This document shows, in pieces, positions 1 to 11,400 of a stretch of 64,000 nt of DNA (the stretch's first letter is position 1; every line of letters starts with the position of its first letter). The position numbers and the translations under genes were made by a program. Source of the DNA: Schistocephalus solidus (lineage: Eukaryota; Platyhelminthes; Cestoda; Diphyllobothriidea; Diphyllobothriidae); contig WEDG01003504.1 in assembly GCA_017591395.1 (NCBI GenBank), positions 1-64,000 of the forward strand. Direction: 5' to 3'. Under the pieces are notes generated by a model that was given only the letters and a program-made list of their open reading frames with translations, made no database searches and was not told where the DNA came from.

Positions 1-323
1 TGAGTCTGATATCCTCGTTTATAAGTACAAAATCTTTCAGTTAACATGTGCTTCTTATTATGCTGTCTTCAAGTTTCACTAAATCAATGAGCATTCACTC
101 GCATTTCGACCGGAGGTCTATGCGTTCTTTTCAGGAAGTTTTTAAAGGGAAACCTCAATATCTAAACTGGAGCCTGAATGCTCGTTATTACGCTTACTAT
201 AGACAATTTGAAAAGTTCATCTATCCCGAATTCTGAAATGCATGTATTCCTGTAATATATGATTTTAAATCCGGGGAATTTCAGCGTTGTTCTGCTTTTT
301 AGGTCGGATTTTATCCACATCCA

Positions 324-803
324 ATGGAGTACCTGATTGTCATAGATAACGGCTTTACGAATGCCGTGCTGGCTTTTCCTCCAAACCGAACCGAGTCTTG
401 TTTTCCGAAATCTTGTGCTGAAGTCTAGATCTCGACAGAAAGCTGTCTTTGTTGGCGAATTCGACTCAACAACAGATCCAAGTCACTCAAATCCCAAGTC
501 AGCCTTCGAACACAATCTTGTCACGCAACTTGACGTCCAGGAGACCGTATTTCGATCACATTTTCCAGAAACTCTGCCTCGAATCATCTTCGATTACAAA
601 CCCAATTGTCTTCACTGAGGCACTTTTGTTGCCCGCAGAAATGTCGTGCACGTATGTCTGTATTAATGTTGGCAACAAATTTTTTATTTTTTAGAAGTCA
701 GCTCAGTTGCTTCTGGAGACTCTCACTCAGTCGAAAAAAGATTGCCTATTTTGTTGACTTTGTATCTCTTCATATTACTCGAATTTCAGTTCTGCCAGTG
801 ACC
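324..803 (+). pseudogene. ACTR5: ARP5 exons 1-2 with apparent frameshifts
   Basis: This stretch encodes the ARP5 N-terminus but only in pieces of different frames. IDNGF is in frame from 324, [10 protein letters not shown] starts in another frame near 359, and [17 protein letters not shown] runs in a third from about 388. QETVF then shifts to DHIFQKL near 550, TEAL shifts to [10 protein letters not shown] near 628, and a shift in the A6 run near 741 leads into KKIAYFVDF. Each step is one base, several in or next to short homopolymers. Donor candidates are 660 (or 652) and 804 (GTAAGT); the acceptor is TTTTTTAG near 694. Either the assembly has uncorrected indels here or the 5' end of the gene is decaying. 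Clean downstream exons favour sequence error. Confidence 0.7.
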
Positions 804-2061
804 GTAAGTTTCCGATGATTTATATTCACAGACTGATCATAATGCAAAACCTAACTCTGTTTTTGGAAAATTGGTTGGAAACCCGAAATTGGCTGCCATC
901 AGCAGTAAGTTCGATTCTTTAACTAAGTTAGGACTGTGAGATTCAGAGAACTAGCACATGCAGAAAAGGCCTCCTTTGAGGAGGGCGCTTGAACCACAAT
1001 CCAATCTGAATGTATTACAAATGAGCCAGCAATGACCAAAACAGTCTCCCTTGTCTCTTTGTCTCATCTTCACTACCACTACTACTCACTACTACCACTA
1101 CCACTACCACTACTCACTACCACCACCACTCACTACCACTCACTCACTACTCACTCACCACTACCACTACCACTACCACTACTCACTACCACTACTACCA
1201 CTACTACCACTACCACCACTACCACTACCACCACTACTACCACTACCACTACCACCACCACTCACTACTCACTCACCACCACTACTCACTACCACCACCA
1301 CTACTACCACTACCACCACTACTCACCACTACTCACCACCACTCACCACTACCACCACTCACTACCACTACCACTACCACCACCACTACTCACTACCACT
1401 ACCACTACTACTACTCACTACCACTCACCACTCACTACTCACTACCACTCACCACCACTACCACTCACCACTACTCACCACTAATTACCACTCACCACTA
1501 CCACTACTACCACTACTCACCACTACCACTACCACTACCACCACCACTCACTCACTACCACTACCACTCACCACCACTACCACCACTACTCACTACCACT
1601 ACCACCACCACCACCACTCACTCACCACCACCACCACCACTACTACCACTACCACTACCACTACCACTCACCACTACCACTACCACTACTCACCACTACC
1701 ACCACTCACTCACTACCACTACTCACTACCACCACTACCACCACTACCACCACTACCACTCACTACTACCACTCACTACCACTACCACTACTCACTACCA
1801 CTACTACCACTACTACCACTACTACTACTACTACCACTACTACTACTACTACCACTACCACTACCACTACCACTACTACTACTACTACTACTACCACTAC
1901 TACCACTACTACTACTACTACCACTACTACTACTACTACTACTCACTACTACTACTACCACTACTCACTACTACTACTACTACTACTACTACCACTACTA
2001 CTACTACTAATACTTACTACTACTACCACTACTACTACTAATCTACTACTAATCCACTACT

Positions 2062-2106
<45 letters not shown>

Positions 2107-2174
2107 CACAACTAATACTAATACTACTACTAATCTACTACTAATCTACTACTACTCTACTACTGCTACTACTG

Positions 2175-2224
<50 letters not shown>

Positions 2225-5200
2225 GATGACAGTTCGAATGTTGATTTCGACGAGGTCCACCGTATGCTCCACACCAGGTGGTGCAGGGACGGTGACTTGC
2301 GCGTGAATTAGTTTTTAAGTGATAGTAGCCTTGCGCTGCAGCTACCGCACTCTCTCCTCCTCCCCCACCTGAGCCCGGTGTCAAGACAGAGTCAAGAAGA
2401 CCGGACATGGGAGAGGGCGCAGGTGGCTGGCGCGGCCAGAGCCGCCCCTGGGTGTACCACCACACCTGGCCCGGATACCACGGAGTGGGAGTGCCATAAA
2501 GGCCACATTAAGGAGCCATTGCAGTCTGTCTCCCAGTTCGCTAGTCAGCCACTTCACACAAACGCACACTAGGTTAAGTGCGCTGTCCATGTTATTCCGT
2601 CAGCTGGTAACCTTCCAAGCCACGACTTCTAGCGCACCGTGATAGCTTCAAGCACGTCAGATTCTTTATAGTGAGAAGAATGCGCTGAGCCGTCGACCTC
2701 ACTCTCTATTTCCATTTTCAGATCCCAGCCACTATCTGAACCGCTCCTTTGTCTGGTGTCGGGAATAGCGCAGTGTCTGACATTGCTTGTGACCTCGTCT
2801 GCGTGTGCAAAATACACGACGTTGTCCCCCAAGCACAAACACTGGGAGTTCACACAACTGGGGGGTGAGGCCGATTAACCATTATGCTATTGTAAATGTC
2901 AGCCGCGCCCATCGTTTAACAGTGGCAAGTCTGAGTAATAATCGTTGGAAATTAGTTTAAGTGTCATACAGGTTTCCTACCCCACATGAACTAGTGAGCA
3001 CATGTGGTCTACGGGCACATTAGATGTATTTGGCCCCCAAACGGGTCGTTCGATTTTAGTATTGTTGCCTGAGTTATTTTGATCCTTCTCTACCTTCGTA
3101 ACCAACCGGTGCCGTCATCTGTGCATGTAAACTCGATATTTAGGTGTGAATTCTTTTCCACACACGCCCATGGCATTATTTTTTCCATTTATACTCCACA
3201 GGGACTGATACACTCCTTGTTTCCTTCGGGTACCATAACACCCATGTCATGGCATTCTCTTCTCCTCAATTCCATCCACTTGGTCTCATTCCGCCCGCCT
3301 GTAGACGACTGGGTGTTGGAGGGGCACATGTTGCATGGTATTTACAGCAGCTCCTTGCCCTCAAATATCAGTGCCATGCTGAACGCCTCACTACGACAGT
3401 TGCCGAAGTGAGTTGATGCCATATATGGCTTTTTATTTTCTCAAACTTACAGTATACTTAAATAAAACGTCAGATATGAACACATGTCAGTTCGAAGGTC
3501 GCAGTCCGACAATGTCCACCGAATGCTACACATAAGGGTGGTGCAGGGACGATGAATTGTTCGCAAATTAGTTTTAGGTGATGGAAAACTTGCACTGCAT
3601 CTACCACACTCTCTCTTCCCTTATTCGCCTGTTCCCGGTGTCAAGACATAGTCAAGAAGACCGGAGGCGGGTTTCGAGCGCAGATGAAGCATCTCCCACG
3701 GAGTTGGAGGGTGGGGTTTGGCATGAGCCTGGACCTACGCGTGCCCACGTTGGGCACGCACACCCCCATATTCGGCATTTATTATGGGACCGCATCCCAG
3801 AATACTAACGCCTGCCGCACCCTGATTTGCCCCACAAATACACGTCCGTTCGACCGTCGTATTCGACGATATCAACCGTATGCTTCACAAAATGGTGATG
3901 AAAGGACGGTGACTCGCGCTGAATTATAGTGAGAATGAACTTGCGATGCATCTACCTTATTCTCTGTTCCACTCCCCCACATAGATCCGGTGTCAAGACA
4001 GAGCCAAGAAGACCGGAGATGGGAGAGGGCGCAGGCCTACGCACTGTGGTCCAACACCAAACAAGAAGAAGAGAGGGGCGGCTCGGATCCCAACTGAGTG
4101 GGAGTGCCATAATGGCCACATTAAGAAGGATCCATTGCAGCCTGACTCTCAGTCCGCCAGTCGTCCATTGCACACAAACGAACGCACTGGACTGACCACG
4201 CTGTCCGAATTATCCCGTCAGTCCGCAACCTTCCATGTCACGGCTTTTAGCGCACCATGATAGTCTCAAGCGCGTCAGATTGTTTATAGTGAGGAAAATG
4301 CGCTGAACCGTCGACCTCACTCTCTTACCCACCCCCACAATCAGACCACCGTCCGAGCCGGCTAGTTGTCTGATCTGGGAGTAGGCGCATTGGCTGACGG
4401 GTCAGCGTACCCGTCTTTGCGCGCCACAGCACGATCGGGCCCCCATAACTCACACCAGGATTTACTAAACCAGGTGATATTGAGGAGCCATCACCGCCTG
4501 ACTCCCAGTCCACTGGTCAGCCAGATACCGCACAACCCACACTGGGCTGACGGCGTGGTCTGGTGTAAGCGTCAAATTGGCAGCCTTCCAAACCACGGTT
4601 TCTAGAAAACCGTGATATTATCGGTACGTGATGCTGGTGAAAGTGTTGTCTTTGTATTGGTGTAGGTAGTGTGCGCTGATGTGACTTAGCCTCTGGTAGT
4701 TTACCGCAGGTTGTCGTGGAGGCGCATGTGTCCTAATAGGCCCATGCGGTGTGTGAAGATGCGGGAGCAAGGAGGGCAGTAGAGGCGGGGGCGGCAACTG
4801 TATGTTGGAGCCCCAGGCACGGGTTCGCTAGCCTCCGTGCGATGGATTCGCCGGTGACCGACCAGGCCAATGCGTGAGGTGACGTTGCGGGGGCAGTGTG
4901 GGCAGGAGAAATCAGGAGGAGCTGGGGAGTTGTCATTCGTGGTAGTGGGGGTGGCAGTGTCGGTACGAATGATAGAATTGGAGGGTGTGCATGGGGTGTC
5001 GGTGCTGACGACATTACGGTGAATTCCGCTGTCCTAAATGTGCATGCGGTGAGAGAATGCCGGAGGACAGTGAGGGCAGTGGGTGGGGCGATCTCTGCTT
5101 TGTGTTGGTGCTCTAAGCGCTGGTTCACCAATATATGTGCGATGGATTCGCAAGTGACCGACCAGGCCGATGCGTGAGGTGAAGGTGCGATCGAAATGAG

Positions 5201-7064
5201 GACAGTTTAAGACCGAGCCCCCATCGCTGGTGGTGGTGGTTGTGGCGGTGATAGTGGAGTTTACAGGTGGGGAAATTATTCCAGGAGTGACCGTGAGGGG
5301 ATCCAAAGAAGTTGACGCAGAAGTTAGAGTTGTCGGATTGTTGTTGCATTGCGTTCGAAAATGTTCGACCAGGCCGATTTGCTCGCTGAATGTGCGTTGA
5401 CGGCGCTTGCATGTTGGAAGGTCTTGTGCATTGGCGGTGTGGGTCTGGGACACTGGTGACTTTCGTACCGCCCTTTTCACCTTGGCGGCGGCGCTCCGGT
5501 CGGCTTCGTAGATTGCTGCCCCTGTCTTCACTGTCTTCCTCCAGGCCGGTCGGTTCCGGGCGAAGTCATCCCAGTTTGCCGGGTTGATCTACAGTTGCTT
5601 CAGGGAAGTCCTCAGAGTGTCCTTGTAGCGTCGTACTTGACCTACCGGTCGACGAGGATCCGCGGCGACATCTCCGTAGAAGATTCGTCGTCCATCCTCA
5701 CAAGGTGGCTGCTCCAGCGCAGTTGTAGTTGCTTCAGTTGCGCGTAGATGCTGGGGAGGCCTGTTCGTTCCAGCACTTCTGTGCCAAGGATCCTGTTTGC
5801 CATCTCAGCTTTAGTATTCTGTGGAGGCAGCTGAGATGGAAGTGGTTGAGCCTCCGCGTTTGCTTTTGGTAGATCGTCCAAGTCTCCGCTCCATACAGCA
5901 GCATCGGGAGGATGACAGCTATGCACATCTTGAAGTTGGTGCTGAGGTGGAGACCGTGTCGATTCCAGACGACGTTCTGCATGCGTCCGAAGGTTTGGCT
6001 GGATTTTGTCGATCCGGTGGGTGACCTCATCATCCATTTTGGTGCTGCGTGAGAGGTTGCTGTCCAGTTAGGTGAAGGCATCCACGGATTTATGTTGAGT
6101 GCGTTAACATTGATGCGAGTTGCGATGTAGGTGGTATTGGGCGGTGGCTGATGCATGACCACCGTTTTCTCCATGTTGATGCGCAGTCGCAAGCGGCAGC
6201 GAATAGGTCCATGCTCCTTTGCATGTTTCCTTCTGTCGTTGCATTGTGCGCAGTTGTCAGCAAAGAGTATTTCGTGGATGATGGCTACGGATACACGCGA
6301 GTGAAAATGCATCCGCCGTTGGTTGAGGAGTCGGCCGTCAATCCCGTAGGCGATGCGGATCCCGGGGCATTCGTCACGGTAGGCGTCCACTAGCATAACA
6401 GAGAACATGAGACTGAAGAGGGTAGGCGCGAGGACGCAACCAGCAGCCGCATAGAGAACGCTGGGGGACCCACTGAGGAGCTGAAACCCTTTTGGCTGTG
6501 TCGTGCAGCAGCAGAGACATCGGCGACACACGTGTCTGGGCTTTAAGCTAGTACCTATGTCGGGAGTACGGTATACTATCTTTTCCATATGCATTTCATA
6601 CCACTTGTAGTACTACTTGCTTGTAGAATGGGCAGTACGTGGTTATTCCACAGTGGTTGATTCTCATCGACGCAAATGTTCATTGAAATTTCGGGTCTGA
6701 CCCTAAAAAGTTATGTCCGGATCTCCTCACTCCATATCCTGCACTTAATAATTTCGGAAATAATTTCCCCGATTATTATTTGGAGTCCATATACCAGAAA
6801 CCGCATAGAGAATGCTGGGGGACCCACTGAGGAGCCGAAACCCTCTTGACTGTGTCCTGCAGAAGCAGTAACATCAACGAAACACGTATCGGGGCTTTAA
6901 GCTAGTACCTATATCGGAGTAAGGTAAACAATCTTTGCAATATATATACCTAATCAACATATGCTACTCGTCGCTATTCGACCGCCTGCGATAGCTCTAA
7001 AATAAGCGCCAAGGTGCTACGGAACATACATGTTCTTGAAGTAGATCGGTGAGCCTCACATAAT

Positions 7065-7140
<76 letters not shown>

Positions 7141-7616
7141 CATGGACGCAGGTGAACATAGTTTGCGTACGAACACCGATGATGGGCGTCTCCAACCCGA
7201 TAGGAACGGAGACACCGGCAACGACTCAGCAACCACCGATGAGACGTGCACGGACAGATGCAAACGAGGTACGAGAAACAGACATGCGGGTCCGGGACAA
7301 CAAACGCGGGCAATGCAGACGAGGTCAATGACACTTGCCATCCCGACACAGCCCCCAGGCGAGGCGAGGGAGAAACAAATCAATGATCAGTAGGACAGCC
7401 ATTAACTTCCCCACCCCCCTGCAGTGCACCCTGCACGAATAGCTGTAGAGTCATAATGTTCATAACCCATAAATACTGTGAGGCGCCGTACTAGACCTAC
7501 CTCCGACGATGGAATCTTGTTTGATTTTGAAACGTCAGGATATTAAACCTATTGTTCCCGTGATCGCCTCTTCTTCTGATTTATGCCCGGGGACGCGCAT
7601 TTTTCGCTTCAATTAG

Positions 7617-7672
<56 letters not shown>

Positions 7673-8360
7673 AATGGAACCTACAAAGACAAAGGAGACC
7701 GGAATGGCCATTTCTGGCTTACTAGCCGTCATCAGCCAATCATACCCAATCCCAAGTGTGGCACACCTGGGATTCGAACCCGCGACCTTTGGTATTTGAG
7801 TCGAACGCTCAACCATTGAGCCACGGGCTCGTTGCTTTGTCGGTTGCGATATAGAATATAATGATAGTGTGTGGCTCACCGATCTGCTTCAGGAACATTA
7901 AGGTTCCGTTGTGCCCTGAAACTCAGACTAGAGTACTCACAGGCAGTCGCATAGCGACGTGTAGCATACGTTGATAATGTGGAACTGACAAAGACAAGGG
8001 AGACCAGAATGGCCATTTCTGGCTTATTAGCCGTCATCAGCCAGTCATATCCAATTTCAAGTGTGATACACCTGGGATTCGAACCCGCGACCTTTGGTAT
8101 TTGAGTCGAACGCTGTACCATTGAGCCACGGGCTCGTTGTTTTGTCGGTTGTGATCGGGAATATGATGATAGTGTAGGTAGCATATGATGGAATGGAACC
8201 GACAAAGACAAAGGAGACCGGAATGGCCATTTCTGGCTTATTAGCCGTCATCAGCCAGTCGCTACACGTCGCTATGCGACTGCCTGCGAGGGCTCTAGTC
8301 TGAGCTCCAGGGCACAACGGAACATGCATGTTCCTTAAGCAGATCGGTGAGCCCCACACT

Positions 8361-8428
<68 letters not shown>

Positions 8429-11400
8429 GCAACCCTAAGGACAGACTACCCCCTTACTAAGGCCTCCGCAGTTTTCTACCAAATATATTACAATCAAGGG
8501 GACTGCAACTACGTTGAGGAAACTGGGTGAAAATTGTAAACCCGTGTACTTGAGCACCAACTGGCTGCTCGGAGGCTAGATCCAAACTCACAGCTTGCAA
8601 TCCATATTGGACAGACTAGCCACAGATTTGACATTCAAGAAGCGACCAACATAGGCCTAGGAACCTCAAAAGCTGAACAACTTATGCTTGAGATATGGTA
8701 CTCAGATGCCAACTCTATCAACAGGCATCTAGACCTTCCAGCGGTCCATAAAGTCCTGCGTCATTACATGCGTAAAGACCAGGACAAGATATGTACGCGA
8801 AGATGGCCCCGCGACTAACCCACTGAAAGAGGAGGCGGGCTTACAAGCATCCTCGACCGATATGAAGTTGCCCGATACCTGCGGCCGTCAAGCTGCACAA
8901 ACCTCCACACAAAGGTCGAAGCAACGAACGGGAGAAAAATCAATCAGTGCAAGGCCGAGAAGTTCAGCCAGTCATTCAAAACTGATTTATATTAGCAGAG
9001 AACACTTTGACAATGGCGAAACGTCCAAGCTTTCCGAAAATTCAGCTAGAATACAAACCAGTACCGGTGAGCACTTTACGTTTAGCTCACCTTTGCGAAC
9101 TTGAATTGTGCTTTTATCTTTCGATCGTTGTGTTAAAGGCCTTGCAGCTAAGTTTTAATATTTCCGTTAAGCTTTCATAATATGCGTCTGTGCTGATATT
9201 TTATATCAAAGTATTCTATCCTGCAACTCACTTTCAGCAACTCGTACGCACCCTCGGACGCGTTGCGGTGAATTATCGAGAGGAGATGAACAAGTGGACC
9301 AACGAAAGTTATTGCACAACCCATACGACGAAATGGAATCTTGAGTACTCGGAAGTAAGTTATCGGAATATCAAGAAGGAACCCTAATCAATGTGGATCA
9401 CCTTGCCATATGTATGTTTATAGGGTGATTGTACTGAAATTTACAGGTAGGATTGATAGACCCAGTTTGTGGGTTATCCGAGCCCCCCACTGAATATGAT
9501 TCGGGTTACTCGCGATGACCAGTTCGCCGATTCTGAGGATCTGCTGTTGTTTACCGTGTAGTACGATGCTTGCAGAAGTTTTCGATGTATCCTTTGATGC
9601 TTCTGCCCTCGAAGCGCCTTTTCAACTAATTGAGCTGTATGGTTTCCCCACTGAGATGAGGTGCAAGTCGCTATTATTGTAGCCTAGTATATGTAATCAG
9701 GACCAAGTCGTGTGCGTGGCGCACGTAGATTGGCTGCTCAAATTTGTTAGTCAATGCGCCAAATCCCATCGCCAGTCAGTTGGTAGGGCCTGAAAATTGG
9801 CTGATGCAGGATAAAGGGACTGGGCGCGGCCTAAACACTCCGCCTACGCGTGCCACGCACGATCTGGTCCCCACTGCATTTGCCAGGCCTCATTGAGGGC
9901 TGCTCGAACCTCCCATCAACGAGAGTGCAATGCAGATTAAATTTAAAAGAGGCCATTGCAACCGTTCTTTTAGTTTTCCACTTATTCCAAAATACTACCA
10001 TGAGGACCGGGTTAACCCATCAGTTGAAACACTTCGAGCCACAAATTTTAGCGCGTCGTGGTTAGTTACATCGCATCATATTTAACATAGTGGGCAGAAA
10101 ATTGCGGCAATGGCGCTGGAGGATAGCTCAACTCCAAACCAGAAATGACTCTACTATACAGACTGTACTGGCTAATGAAGTTTACATGCAGTACGTGAAC
10201 GGCGATGAGCTAGAGTCATCCTAATAGGGAATACTGAAATGGCCTACTACCAACCGGCTCACAAGTTGTAGGTCAGTAGCAGAACTGTAAGAAGGCTAAC
10301 TGGTAATAATGGGAGGACTAGTGACTATGAACGTGCTCGTGGAGGTGGCCTGTCGAAGGTGTAGTGGAGAAGATGAAGAGTTCCTACCAGCCATAAGATC
10401 TATCGCTTTGCTGGCACCTTTGCGTTCTCGCCAACTGTGCCAGTTTCCAGCGAAATTGCACCTACGATGTCAGGAGTAGACGGCTAGGGTGTGTGCTTTC
10501 GCTAAATACTGCCCACCGAAATGCGAAACTTCACCGGTCAATTAGATATTGTCTGTTAAACAAAGCACAATGGTGTCGAGTAATTTAGACTGGCAAATCA
10601 TGATTCAGCTGGAAACCTTGAGATGGAGGAATGCGTGAATGATTGGCACAAGGAAATATATCCATTTCAGTTTCAGGTTTTTATCTCTCCTCCCAAAGTA
10701 ACGACTAACTTGGATTAAATCAGTTCGAAAGTTGATAAGAATATTTAAGCCGAAATCCGTCAGCTACGGTGGGATAACCGAATTGTATTCAGAAATTGCT
10801 AACAAGCAGCCCGTAGTATGCACGTTATATGATAAGCCACACTGACAACGCAGGTATTAGCTAAACGTACGTGTTAAGGTAGTATGGACCAGTAATAAGC
10901 GCAAACTCGTAATTCTACAAAGAAGCTCTAATGAGGAAGAATAGTCTCGGATATAGTGAGAAAGCCTATCAGCTGTCAAACAATCATTGGATAATTTTGT
11001 GTATCAAAAAGACAGTATGCCTCTTCCTCGAGTCTTTGAAAAGACAAAATGGGAGGTTGTTCTAATCAAAATATAAAAAAAGGAAATTTCCATTACACTT
11101 GCCAGTCTAGTAATCGATGAGAGGATCGAGGCACACGATGAAATAACGAGATATTGAATGAAAATATAGCAAGGTGCACTTTTCATCACCTTTATGATAG
11201 ATGCGCCTGTCTTTGCATCTCATTGAGGTTTCGCAACATTCACTTCCTTTGCGCATTTAGGGGCCCAAACGAGATTTAATTTGATCGGAAGGGGGTTGAC
11301 ATTTACCACGGTGTGTTGCTCTTCGTTATTGTGGGGTGCCTGAAAAAACAACGTGTTCAATGGCTCCAGTCGTTGAAATGCCTGACGGTCCCGTTTGTTT

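Larger units (their letters stand above)
6447..6935 (+). repeat. About 1.4 tandem units of the ~355-bp hammerhead repeat
   Basis: CATAGAGAAYGCTGGGGG occurs at 6449 and again at 6804, 355 bases apart. The sequence between them is the same unit, in opposite orientation, as the array at 38,146-40,683. It includes CAGTGGTTGATT, TTTCGGGTCTGACCC, AATAATTTCCCCGATTATT and CATATACCAGAAACCGC. The unit directly adjoins the truncated 5' end of the LINE. Confidence 0.85.

Noticed and set aside
1032..2010. Two long overlapping ORFs rich in Thr, His, Tyr, Leu and Pro
   Set aside because: They are translations of the ACT/ACC triplet microsatellite in two frames inside an ARP5 intron, not genes.
3079..3411. 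110-codon ORF at ARP5 exon 4
   Set aside because: Wrong frame; the next frame gives the conserved ARP5 segment and ends at a GTGAGT donor.
4896..6393. + strand ORFs opposite the zinc-finger LINE
   Set aside because: They are antisense shadows of the minus-strand RT and finger coding sequence.
7770..7830. Functional tRNA gene
   Set aside because: Good A and B boxes exist, but the sequence continues into a repeated non-tRNA body with an (AT)n tail and recurs at 8.0 and 50.5 kb, so it is a SINE.
7583..7879. ORFs with Ile-Tyr repeats on both strands
   Set aside because: They read through (TA)n tracts and SINE sequence; same for those at 7,056-7,383, 27,151-27,405 and 41,852-42,058.
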